This document shows, piece after piece, positions 26,237 to 35,214 of a stretch of 64,000 nt of DNA. The notes below the pieces were generated by a model, which saw only the letters and a program-made list of their open reading frames with translations, did no database searches and had not been told where the DNA came from. The stretch's first letter is position 1; every line of letters begins with the position of its first letter. The position numbers and the translations under genes were made by a program. Source of the stretch: Bacillus sp. M6-12 (GTDB lineage: Bacteria > Bacillota > Bacilli > Bacillales > DSM-1321); assembly GCF_002860285.1 (NCBI RefSeq), contig NZ_PGVF01000003.1:62001-126000 (forward strand), given 5' to 3'.

Positions 26237-28192
26237 CTAGAAATTCGCGGGTGTTATGTCACTATTATTTTTATCAATCACTCGGGTTTCTTTAAAATCT
26301 TTAATTACTTCAGGAATTTTTGGTCCTAATACGATGCCCGCTAATATCAAGCCTATGAGACTGCTAATATAATTTGGATATATAAGCAAAATTGCACCTG
26401 CTACCACTATTATCTTTTCCCAGGTTTGAAGGGTCTTTCCGAACCATCCTTCTAAACCGGCTGCCAGTGAGACGACACCAATCACCGCTGTAACAATTGA
26501 TAGAATAATAGTACCTGTTGACCCTATTAATAAAAGGGAAGGATCATAAACAAACATGAAAGGAATAATGAATGCCACAAGTCCCAGGCGGCAAGCCAGG
26601 AGACCTATCTTCATCGGATTGGCATCTGCAATTGCGGCTGCTGCATACGCTGCAACAGCAACTGGAGGTGTGATTGCTGACAAGCAAGCATAATATAAAA
26701 TGAATAGGTGTGCTTGCATTGTCTCAATACCTACCTGTATCATTATTGGTCCAGCCAACACTGCAGTTAAAATATAAGCAGCAGGTGTAGGCATTCCCAT
26801 ACCAAAGATGATGCAGACCAGCATCGTTACCAACATCGTCATGAAAATGCTACCGCCGGAAGCTGTATGGATTAAAGTTGAGAATTTTCCTCCCAACCCG
26901 GTAACCTGAATGACCCCTGCTACGACTCCAGCGGCTGCACACACAGCCACCAAAGGTGATATCCGAATCGTCGTGTCGATTAGCGTGTTAAATAGTTTAC
27001 GCGGAGTTAATCGCGTTTCTCGCTTAAAATAACTTACCACAATAGTTGCCACGGTCGCAGCAATGGCTCCCAGTACAGGTGTCAAGCCTTGTTCAAGAGC
27101 TGCAATGAGAACTATGATGGGGATGACGAATTGCCCCATGGACTTTATGACCTGTTTCACGGTAGGAAACTCTTCATCCTCATAGCCTGCCATTTTTATC
27201 TTCTTAGCCTGGAAATGAACTTGACTAAATATAGCTAAATAATACAAGAGACCAGGCACAAGGGCAGCATATGCTATTGAAGCATACGGAATGCCTGTCA
27301 GCTCAGCCATCAGAAAGGCTGCCGAGCCCATTACGGGAGGCAATATACTGCCTCCGGTAGCAGCGGTCGCCTCTATTGCACCTGCATAAACGCTGGAATA
27401 TCCGACTTTTTTCATGGATGGAATCGTGAAAGACCCTGTTGTAGCTACATCCGCAACCGGACTTCCGGAAATGGAACCGTACAATCCGCTGGAAATAACC
27501 GCTACCTTTGCTGGCCCTCCAGCTACCCGCCCGGTTACCGCTTTTGACAAAGCATAAAAGAAGTTTCCACCACCTGACGCATTGAACACATTGCCAAAAA
27601 GTACAAAAAAGAACACGAAGGTTGCAGCCACGGTCGCAATGGATCCATAGACGCCGTTGACTGTGTAAACCATTTGATCAACGAATTGCATAACCGTCAT
27701 TTTTTGGTGTCCGAAAGTCCCGGGAATCAGATGACCCCAAAATGCATAGGCCATTAAAACGCTTACAATAACCAGCATTCCAGTTCCCAATGTTCTTCGT
27801 GTAACTTCCAGTACAATTGCTAGCATTGCCAATCCCAAAATTAACTCCGATGATGTAAGGGGATCCGCCATCGGCCAGCGGGTCAGGATTCGTTCGGAAT
27901 CAAAAATCAGGAACACTCCAATTGCTAACAGTAGTAGTGAGACGAGTAAATCATAGATAGGGACTTTGCTACCTTTATTGCTTTGGCTAAAGGAAAACAC
28001 CAGAAATGTAACCGCTAACATAAAAGTGATGAAAATAGAATTGTGCAGGAATTGATCCAGCGTGGCAAATAGGATGACATAGAATTGAAAAACTGTGATT
28101 GCACAAACAAGTATTAAGATAAATTGTCTTATCCATCCCTCTGGCTCCCTAATCGTACCTGTACTGAATAAATTCCCAAATAAAGATTTCAA
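26237..28192 (-). CDS. TRAP transporter fused permease (DctQM, 4TM/12TM)
   Basis: About 651 residues. The start is probably TTG at 28192: AGGAGG lies 7 bases upstream of it, while the ATG at 28198 abuts the site. Many hydrophobic helices; GGSILPPVMGSAAFLMAE and the second-half GMGMPTPAAYILTAVLAGP are signature loops of TAXI-associated DctM. The N-terminal part corresponds to a fused small DctQ-like subunit. It is followed 46 bases later by its TAXI binding protein. It drives substrate uptake with a sodium or proton gradient. A paralogue lies at 29594. Confidence 0.9.
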   Translation of the reverse strand: MKSLFGNLFSTGTIREPEGWIRQFILILVCAITVFQFYVILFATLDQFLHNSIFITFMLAVTFLVFSFSQSNKGSKVPIYDLLVSLLLLAIGVFLIFDSERILTRWPMADPLTSSELILGLAMLAIVLEVTRRTLGTGMLVIVSVLMAYAFWGHLIPGTFGHQKMTVMQFVDQMVYTVNGVYGSIATVAATFVFFFVLFGNVFNASGGGNFFYALSKAVTGRVAGGPAKVAVISSGLYGSISGSPVADVATTGSFTIPSMKKVGYSSVYAGAIEATAATGGSILPPVMGSAAFLMAELTGIPYASIAYAALVPGLLYYLAIFSQVHFQAKKIKMAGYEDEEFPTVKQVIKSMGQFVIPIIVLIAALEQGLTPVLGAIAATVATIVVSYFKRETRLTPRKLFNTLIDTTIRISPLVAVCAAAGVVAGVIQVTGLGGKFSTLIHTASGGSIFMTMLVTMLVCIIFGMGMPTPAAYILTAVLAGPIMIQVGIETMQAHLFILYYACLSAITPPVAVAAYAAAAIADANPMKIGLLACRLGLVAFIIPFMFVYDPSLLLIGSTGTIILSIVTAVIGVVSLAAGLEGWFGKTLQTWEKIIVVAGAILLIYPNYISSLIGLILAGIVLGPKIPEVIKDFKETRVIDKNNSDITPANF

Positions 28193-28327
28193 GCTCATCC
28201 CTCCTTTTTTGTATAGTTATTTCAATTATTTATGCTTTCAGTGCTGACCCGAAATTGTGTCGATATCCAATCGCTTTTTTCCATTGGTACAGAATCTGGT
28301 CTGACCAACGTGAAACAGAAGGGTAAT

Positions 28328-29047
28328 TCATTTTGAAAGTGAACGTACTCTTTCACACCAAAAATTCCAAGCCCTTTCTTGAGCTAATTCCATATTCCAA
28401 GTCTTTTTGTCACACGTCCTAGCCTCTTCATAACTTAGATATTTTGGTTGCCCAAAAGATAAAGACTTAAGCTGGTTTTCTGCATCAATAACCATGAATA
28501 TTGAGTTCATTACACACTTCCTTAATGATTCCCCTGTCACAATTACGCCATGTCCCCTGAGAAACAATGCCCTTTTATTTGCAATAGTTCTTGCCACCCG
28601 TTCCCCTTCATCCTGGTTTCGAATCAACATTCCATCAGAAACATCGTAATCATCATAAACCGGGACTCCATCATAAAACATTGCACCATAATGGGATAAG
28701 GGTTTATAAGGTATATCCAATACGGTAAAAGGGATTAATGCCTGTGCATGATTATGACAAATGGAATTTACTTCTGGGTTGTTTTTATATATTTCCGAGT
28801 GTATAACCCTTTCCGCATATGATTTTTTATCTGACTCTGTCAAACATTGACCTTCCAGATTATAGGTAAAAATATCATCGTATTCTACGGACATTGGTGC
28901 AAGCGATCTTGATAGGTAAAATTCATTTGGATTTTCAGGATTCCTAACACTTATGTGCCCGAAAGCTTCAAATAAAATGTTTTCGTTATACAAGATCTTG
29001 TTTGCCATTACCAGTTCTTTGATTATACTTTCCTTAATTTCCCCCAC
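28328..29047 (-). CDS. Class II aldolase/adducin-family protein, possible decarboxylase
   Basis: 239 residues. The zinc site of the family is visible: HNH in CHNHAQAL near 97-100 and a further His in LRGHGVIVTG near 165, with GHISVRNPENPNEFYLS near the N-terminus. GTG start at 29047 with AGGAGG 8 bases before. Members cleave sugar phosphates or decarboxylate aromatic acids, including a dihydroxyphthalate decarboxylase. Placed between two TRAP permeases and near a 4,5-dihydroxyphthalate-decarboxylase-like gene, a role in aromatic dicarboxylate breakdown is plausible, not proven. Confidence 0.85.
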   Translation of the reverse strand: MGEIKESIIKELVMANKILYNENILFEAFGHISVRNPENPNEFYLSRSLAPMSVEYDDIFTYNLEGQCLTESDKKSYAERVIHSEIYKNNPEVNSICHNHAQALIPFTVLDIPYKPLSHYGAMFYDGVPVYDDYDVSDGMLIRNQDEGERVARTIANKRALFLRGHGVIVTGESLRKCVMNSIFMVIDAENQLKSLSFGQPKYLSYEEARTCDKKTWNMELAQERAWNFWCERVRSLSK

Positions 29048-29593
29048 ACTATCATCCTCCTAATTTAAATAATCCTTTTTAAACTAAAGCCGTGAACCAA
29101 CATCATATATCAACCAATTGCATCATTATCAATATAGATAACATAGTTCACTATTAAATGGAATATATCACCCTACGAAGAGTCTTGTCAATAAAAATTC
29201 TCAATATAAAAACAATTCTATTTTTTCTAACTTCTACTACAATTAAGAGATGTGCGCGCGCAGTCATCAAAAAATAAAAGATGTATGTGGCCTGTTCTTC
29301 CAACGTGAGACATATGTATGTCTAAGTTTATGAAGTGACATGGATCTATTAACTGAACGGAAAGATAGAGGCAGTATTATTAACAAATTGAGGACTGTCT
29401 TTGAGTTTCGAATTCATATAATTATAAAAAATTAGTTGTCTATTCCATTTGATACTTGAATTTGGTATAAGAGATTATCTCCTTGATTCAAAACATATTC
29501 CCTTTGAAATGCTGAAAAAAAAGAGGCTGTTTGAAAACAAAAGTTTAACCTTTTGTTTTCAAACAGCCCCATCCCATATCATAAAGATGCTTT
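29048..29593. other. Gap: promoter region of aldolase/TRAP operon and terminator
   Basis: AT-rich, no supported gene. It contains the promoter of the 29047 gene (not resolved) and the strong terminator at 29519. A GCGCGC tract at about 29256 is isolated. Confidence 0.45.
29519..29568 (-). terminator. Terminator of TAXI-TRAP operon 2
   Basis: Long perfect stem GGCTGTTTGAAAACAAAAG / CTTTTGTTTTCAAACAGCC at 29525-29568, followed on the minus strand by a T-run, 26 bases after the permease stop. Confidence 0.9.
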
Positions 29594-31558
29594 TTAACCT
29601 TTAACTTCTATATCCGGAATATAAATCCTGGATTTAATTTGTTGATAGATATAAAACATGGTTCCGAAGCCAATAATGATACCAATAATATCACTGTATA
29701 CTTCAGGATAAATAGTCAATAAACCTGATATTAACATCACTGCACGTGCCCATATATTCAACTTTCGTTTAAAGAACCCTTCCATCGCAATGGCAAGGAA
29801 GATAGACCCTATAACGGCAGTAACCATGCTCATAATAATTTCCGTTGTAGTTCCCAATAACAATAACGCTGGTTCATAAATAAACATATATGGCATGATA
29901 AATGCCACGATACCTAAACGTACCGACCTTAAACCAATTGCCATCGGAGATGCTTCTGCTATGGAGGAAGCTGCAAAACATGCCACAGCTATTGGTGGTG
30001 TAATAGCAGACATAACACAGAAATAAATTATATATAGATGTGTCTCCAGTATTCCTAATCCAAGCTGGATTAGTGCTGGTGCTACTAATGCAGCTGCCAA
30101 TACATAAACGGATACAGTTGGCATTCCCATTCCTAAAAGAATTATAATAAACATGGCGATCACTAAGGAGAAAAAGACATTTTCATTCGAAAGGGAGAAG
30201 ATTAAACTAGAGAACTTCCCTGCTAAACCTGTTAAATTGATACTGCCGATTACCATTCCTGCGGCAGCACAAACTACAGACAGGGTTGCCATGGATGTAC
30301 AGGTATCAACAAATATTTCCACTAATTTCTTGTGTGTTATCCTTGTTTCTTTTTTAAACCAACTTACAATAAATACGGCTAATGTTGCAAGAGATGCTAC
30401 AAAAAATGGTGTATAACCTCCAAGTAAAAAATACACTAATATAAATAGTGGAATGATATGTTGTCCGCCCGTCTTGAAGGTTTCTACAAGACCTTTGATC
30501 TGGTCTTTCTCTAATCCCCTTAAACCCATACGCTGCGATCCTAAATGTACCTGTAAATAGACAACAAAGTAATATAATAATCCCATAAATAAAGCATGCT
30601 GTATGATATCCCCGTATGGAATACCTGTAAACTCGGCCATTAAAAATACTGCTGAACCCATAACTGGAGGTAAAATACTTCCCCCTGTAGAGGCAACCGA
30701 TTCAACTGCTCCAGCATAAACAGGACTGTAGCCGATTTTTTTCATCATAGGTATGGTTATGGAGCCTGTTGTCACTACATCGGAAGTAGGACTACCAGAA
30801 ACAGTCCCAAATAAGCCACTGGAAATAACCGCAATTTTAGCAGGACCTCCAACCTTCTTACCCGCGATTAATGCTGAGATATCAAAAAAGAATTGTCCTC
30901 CTCCGGCATAAAGGAAGAACTTTCCAAACAAAACAAATAAAAATGCATAGGTTGCAGCTACCTGAATGGGAGCACTAAATATACCTTCATATGAAATAAA
31001 CATTCTTTCTACAAATAACTCTAATGTAATTTCACGATGGGCAAATGTACCCGTTAATAAATGGCCAAAAAAAGTATAAACTAATAGAGCGATGACAACT
31101 ACTGAAATTCCAATCCCGGCAACTCTGCGCATTAACTCGAGAGTAAATAAAATCAACATAGTCGCAAAAATGAAATCTAGTGTATTAAATTGACTGATAC
31201 CGGATATCCAAGATAAATATCGTTCTTGATTAATAACGAAATAGATCCCCACTCCCAGACTACAAAGGGATAAAATATAATCAATAATGGTTATGTTTGT
31301 AGCTTTATGACTATATGTTGTTGTTGTAAACGCAATGGCATACAGACAGGCAACAAAAATAGCTACCAATAAAAGTGTATTAACACTTCCAATGGAAGCA
31401 ACGTATAATTCAAAAAGAGTTAAAACAGTTGATAAAATTATGATCGGTATTTTGACAAAGATATGGCTTGGTTTAACACTTTTTCCTCCTTTAAAAGGAG
31501 CATATATATACTCGAAAAATGCGAATGAATTTTTCAAAATTGTCTTTTCTGATGCCAT
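29594..31558 (-). CDS. TRAP transporter fused permease (DctQM)
   Basis: 654 residues, same architecture as the permease at 26237: N-terminal small-subunit region, then many helices with GGSILPPVMGSAVFLMAEF near 290 and LGMGMPTVSVYVLAAALVAP in the second half. AAGGTGATG precedes the ATG. Its binding protein is probably the TAXI gene at 32971, separated by the decarboxylase-like gene and a 390-base gap holding a TAXI fragment on the other strand. The arrangement suggests rearrangement around this operon. Confidence 0.9.
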   Translation of the reverse strand: MASEKTILKNSFAFFEYIYAPFKGGKSVKPSHIFVKIPIIILSTVLTLFELYVASIGSVNTLLLVAIFVACLYAIAFTTTTYSHKATNITIIDYILSLCSLGVGIYFVINQERYLSWISGISQFNTLDFIFATMLILFTLELMRRVAGIGISVVVIALLVYTFFGHLLTGTFAHREITLELFVERMFISYEGIFSAPIQVAATYAFLFVLFGKFFLYAGGGQFFFDISALIAGKKVGGPAKIAVISSGLFGTVSGSPTSDVVTTGSITIPMMKKIGYSPVYAGAVESVASTGGSILPPVMGSAVFLMAEFTGIPYGDIIQHALFMGLLYYFVVYLQVHLGSQRMGLRGLEKDQIKGLVETFKTGGQHIIPLFILVYFLLGGYTPFFVASLATLAVFIVSWFKKETRITHKKLVEIFVDTCTSMATLSVVCAAAGMVIGSINLTGLAGKFSSLIFSLSNENVFFSLVIAMFIIILLGMGMPTVSVYVLAAALVAPALIQLGLGILETHLYIIYFCVMSAITPPIAVACFAASSIAEASPMAIGLRSVRLGIVAFIMPYMFIYEPALLLLGTTTEIIMSMVTAVIGSIFLAIAMEGFFKRKLNIWARAVMLISGLLTIYPEVYSDIIGIIIGFGTMFYIYQQIKSRIYIPDIEVKG

Positions 31559-31683
31559 TATTCATCACCTTGCTTTCATATAATCTTTGATGTTAAGACT
31601 ATCTTCTAAGAAGAGAGACTTACCACTTAAAAAGGAGTCAGCCTCAAGCATTAACCTTATTTCATGATTCCGTGTTATAAAGA

Positions 31684-31803
31684 GCATGTGGCGGAGAGGA
31701 TGCTTATTCTGGTTCCAGCCCAATCATGGATAAAATAAAAGATGGACAGCTTGAAATGTTTATTACTCACGGATTTCCTCTACACGGAAATGCGAAGATG
31801 TAA
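31684..31803 (+). pseudogene. Fragment of a TAXI binding-protein gene, opposite strand
   Basis: About 39 codons in frame to a stop at 31801-31803. The peptide runs GGEDAYSGSSPIMDKIKDG and then QLEMFITHGFPLHG, matching the segment GGEIVYSASS..MKDGKLDLFIGNGFPPHG of the TAXI protein at 32971, but on the plus strand. No upstream or downstream continuation in frame. It is a relic of a third TAXI gene or of an inverted duplication. Confidence 0.7.
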
Positions 31804-31951
31804 ATATGAACAGGGAACTATTCATTTCAAAATCAGATTATTTTTCAAGGAAAATCACTCACAGATTTAGTTTGTAGAATCTTAATGACATACAATTACA
31901 ATTCTGTGAGTGGTAAATTTTATTTAAAGGATTTAGGCACTATGAAAACAA

Positions 31952-32950
31952 TTAGATTTTAAACTTACTAAACAGTGTAGATGTTACAAATAGATCCTCT
32001 ATAGACATTTCTGTTTTCGTTAATCCCTGTTCCCTGGAGTACTGTAATGCTGCACTAATGGTTGAAATATTTTTCTCAATGCCGTATGGCCAAAAATCTT
32101 CACCCATAATTGATTTAGTTCTTTCCACTTCGTTTACCTGCCATGGTAGGGATGTACTAAGCGCAGCCGTTTGATTATATTCATCGTAAACCAGCTGTTT
32201 CGATTGTTCAAAAGCAGTGATTAAATTGTTTGCCACCCAAGGATGTTTTTCCAATATGGCATTTCTAATTACGATTAAATGCATAATTGGGAAATATCCT
32301 GTCCGCAGGTAATATTCTTTTTCCACTTCTACATAATGAGGGAAAAGTCTTTCAATATTAGAAGAGCCATTTAGAAATGCGGAAGGTGCTCTTGCTGTAA
32401 TAAACGCATCGATCTCTCCATCTTCAAGCATATTATTTAAGGTTTGATGTTCTTGAATTGGTTGAACAGTAATGTCAGATGGAAGATCCAATTTAATTTT
32501 TTCATGTCTGCCGGTTTGTTCCATTCCGCCCGAGAACCAGGAAATATCCCTCGCCTTTACTCCATAATCATGTTCTAAAAATCCTCGTATCCATAGAGCA
32601 GCTGTCATTTGATATTCAGGTACTCCGACCTTTTTTCCTATTAAATCAGATGGTTTTTTGATTCCAGAATGTTTATTTACAAAAATACAGGAATGTCTAA
32701 AGAAACGAGAAGGAAATACTGGAATGGCTGTATAATCAATCAAGCCTCTTTCCTTAGCTATTAAATAAGAAGAAAAGGACATTTCTGACACATCAAATTC
32801 CTGATTTTTTGTTAGTCTCCAAAAGATCTCCTCAACTGGTAAACCTAAATGTATTAAATTAATTCCCGTGGGTTTTACTGTTCCTATTGATAACGCTCTA
32901 ATACGGTCATAATCGGCACATGCAAAAGATAGAGTTAGTTTTTCCATCAT
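31952..32950 (-). CDS. 4,5-dihydroxyphthalate-decarboxylase-like (Pht5-type) protein
   Basis: 332 residues, without signal peptide, so cytoplasmic. LTLSFACADYDRIRAL at the start, FDVSEMSFSSYL near 52-63 and VFPSRFFRHSCIFVNKHSGI near 78-97 are typical of proteins annotated 4,5-dihydroxyphthalate decarboxylase, which have a periplasmic-binding-protein-like fold. It starts 20 bases after the TAXI gene, in one operon. It may decarboxylate a dihydroxylated aromatic diacid to protocatechuate-type product. Annotation in this family is often loose, so true substrate is uncertain. Confidence 0.75.
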   Translation of the reverse strand: MMEKLTLSFACADYDRIRALSIGTVKPTGINLIHLGLPVEEIFWRLTKNQEFDVSEMSFSSYLIAKERGLIDYTAIPVFPSRFFRHSCIFVNKHSGIKKPSDLIGKKVGVPEYQMTAALWIRGFLEHDYGVKARDISWFSGGMEQTGRHEKIKLDLPSDITVQPIQEHQTLNNMLEDGEIDAFITARAPSAFLNGSSNIERLFPHYVEVEKEYYLRTGYFPIMHLIVIRNAILEKHPWVANNLITAFEQSKQLVYDEYNQTAALSTSLPWQVNEVERTKSIMGEDFWPYGIEKNISTISAALQYSREQGLTKTEMSIEDLFVTSTLFSKFKI

Positions 32951-32970
32951 TTATTTCCTTCCTTTTCTAT

Positions 32971-34047
32971 TTATTTTAAGAGTCCTTGTTCTTTAAAATA
33001 TCGTTCAGCGCCCGGGTGAAGTTTATATTCGCCAACATCCAGGAAACTCTCAATGGTTAAATCATCAAAGGAAGCATAGGCAGATTTGATGGAATCCAGA
33101 TTTTCATGGACTGCTTTTGCCAATTTGTAACCTACGTCTTCGGAAACATGACTGCCAATTAAGAAATAGGCATCTAGTGCATATGAGTTTATATCTTCAT
33201 CAAGAAAATCATAGACTCCCGCTTTAAAGGTATAAGGATATAGGTTCCATTTATCAATAACCTCTTGAACAGCATTATCATCTAACTTCAGCATAACTAA
33301 ATCTGTAGTTGATGCTAATTCAGTAAATTTTCCATGTGGAGGGAATCCGTTCCCGATGAATAAATCCAGTTTTCCATCTTTCATTTCTTCAACTGTTTGG
33401 GATGAAGCGGAATAAACGATCTCTCCTCCCCATTTTTCAATATCCTCTAAGGTAATATCATGGGCTTCCAATAATGCGCTTCCTGGAGTAAATTCAGATA
33501 AGTTTCCTCTTTGGTTTAAACTGATCCTTACGGGAACTTTCTTCTCGCGTATATCATCTAATGATTCAACACCATATTTTTCTGCAACATCTTTTCTCAT
33601 AAGAACATGGGCTGCACTATCAGAATAAACTTTACCCAAAACATAAAAATCATCTGGTGAATAAGCTTGTGTAAAAGGTGCTTCTCCTTTTAAGGCAAGT
33701 CCCATTTCTATGACTGATGGCGATCCTGCCATTTCAGTTTCCTGATTAATCAAACGGATTAAGCTTCCTGCTGGATTTCCTGGTTCATAACTTACAGCTG
33801 AATTTGGATATTCTTGACGTACGGCATTTGCTAAACTTTCCCCAATTACCTGCCACAATCCTCCGGCTGAAGCACCTGCTAATGTAACATCTACTGGAGA
33901 ATCATCTATGCTAACATTTCCTTCCCCTTTTCCCCCTGCTTTCTTTTCTTCTACCGGTTTGCTTGTTTCATTTGAACTATTACAACCTGCTAATGCAAGA
34001 AACAGTATTGTAAATATACTAATAAGAATGGAATTTTTTAATTTCAT
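32971..34047 (-). CDS. TAXI-family TRAP solute-binding lipoprotein
   Basis: 358 residues with lipobox LAGC (Cys at about 22) and a charged linker, then VTLAGASAGGLWQVIGESL near 58-76 and a C-terminal YKLHPGAERYFKEQGLLK, both TAXI traits. First gene of the operon with the Pht5-like gene and, after a gap, a fused permease. A cognate ligand is probably an aromatic or other dicarboxylate such as phthalate, inferred only from the neighbouring decarboxylase-like gene. Confidence 0.9.
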   Translation of the reverse strand: MKLKNSILISIFTILFLALAGCNSSNETSKPVEEKKAGGKGEGNVSIDDSPVDVTLAGASAGGLWQVIGESLANAVRQEYPNSAVSYEPGNPAGSLIRLINQETEMAGSPSVIEMGLALKGEAPFTQAYSPDDFYVLGKVYSDSAAHVLMRKDVAEKYGVESLDDIREKKVPVRISLNQRGNLSEFTPGSALLEAHDITLEDIEKWGGEIVYSASSQTVEEMKDGKLDLFIGNGFPPHGKFTELASTTDLVMLKLDDNAVQEVIDKWNLYPYTFKAGVYDFLDEDINSYALDAYFLIGSHVSEDVGYKLAKAVHENLDSIKSAYASFDDLTIESFLDVGEYKLHPGAERYFKEQGLLK

Positions 34048-34845
34048 TTTTCATTAACCCCTCTTTTCGTTTTTTATTGGAACTATCTTCCTTTTTCGTT
34101 AACTTTAAGTACTTTGTTTACTATCACCTCAAATTCTAATTTTTCCCTTTAGAGAATAATTTCTCCTAGGAAGACTAAAATATTTTTCTTTCAAGCATTA
34201 TCATTGTTTGTCGGAATTTGCTATAGTGTTCATTCGAAAAAATAATATACACCTATAAAAAAGGTGATCAAAGTGGTTTAAAAACTTAGCCTCTTTATGA
34301 AGTGCATATTAATTTTTTAGAAATTATAAATATATGTATTACACCAACTGGATTATTCAAACCACTCATTATGTAATTTTCATTATATTATGAACATTTA
34401 GAATTGTCAAAATCATTAAAAAAACCAGATAATAACTGCCCGGTCCTATTTGGTTAGTGAATGTCCGATATTTTGTTCTCTATTCCATGTTCAGCCTTAT
34501 AATATTTTTGATACATTAGTCCTTTAACTGTGGTAGACGCCAGTTGCTTCAATATGAAACAACTAGAACCGGATTCTTTATTTTCATTGAAGACCAATGT
34601 GTGCCTGCGTCCAGTTCAAGTTCAGTAATTGGTCTTCTACGTTTTCAACGATTCCTTCCTGGACTTTGGAAATGCCTCTGTCATTCACATCGTTCGTTGC
34701 CTTAACAATACTCAGGTGGTTTTTTCACACTAAGAAATAAATTCGGATATTTATATCAGTAATAAACAAAATTATCACAACAAAAAAAATAACCGGCACT
34801 TATGCCAGCCGGTTATTGCCTTAGGCCACGAATGCTAAAAACTGC
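34048..34845. other. Gap: promoter of TAXI operon 2, terminator of TRAP operon 3
   Basis: About 800 bases without an intact gene. The right end holds the terminator at 34781. Around 34528-34720, read on the minus strand, short peptide stretches remain (including IEATGVYH) that could be a relic of an IS110-type transposase, but this is too little to annotate. The left part should carry the promoter of the TAXI gene. Confidence 0.4.
34781..34817 (-). terminator. Terminator of the ThDP/TRAP operon
   Basis: Perfect stem AATAACCGGC / GCCGGTTATT with 10-base loop at 34788-34817, followed on the minus strand by eight T, 28 bases after the last gene. Confidence 0.92.
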
Positions 34846-35184
34846 TCAATATTGCCAGACTGATGATTTCCAACCATTATTCGTTAGGCAATATAGCTCT
34901 TTTTCAATCATCACGATATCATTTATCTGTAAATTGTTGATTAAATCCTTTAATACAACTTGGTGTGCCACTGTTCTATTCCAAAAACTCAATAGCCTTT
35001 CTTTCTTTGCTGAAGTCCAGTCTTCCAATAAATCACTTTCATACCAATTAGGACTGTCAGTTGCCCTATCCAATGAATGGGTTAATTCGTATTTCTCTCT
35101 TCTAACCAGGGAGACATTCTTATCATCAATTACTCTGCTTATTATTTTTTCGGGACCTTTCACTTTAAACACTTTGATTTCCAT
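34846..35184 (-). CDS. Hypothetical protein at the end of the TRAP operon
   Basis: 112 residues from ATG 35184, chosen because AAGGAGAT lies upstream and two earlier in-frame ATGs (35208, 35196) fall before or inside that site. The sequence is mixed alpha/beta with an aromatic-rich C-terminus (NNGWKSSVWQY) and no membrane segment or cysteines. I do not recognise it. It is the last gene before the operon terminator, 30 bases after dctM, so it is probably expressed with the transporter. Confidence 0.7.
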   Translation of the reverse strand: MEIKVFKVKGPEKIISRVIDDKNVSLVRREKYELTHSLDRATDSPNWYESDLLEDWTSAKKERLLSFWNRTVAHQVVLKDLINNLQINDIVMIEKELYCLTNNGWKSSVWQY

Positions 35185-35214
35185 ATAATTATCCATCTCC
35201 TTACACATTATTTG

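Noticed and set aside
34528..34720. Possible IS110-type transposase relic (minus strand, IEATGVYH stretch)
   Set aside because: Only about eight residues resemble the family and flanking frames are broken; no terminal repeats or direct repeats found, so a mobile element call is not supported.
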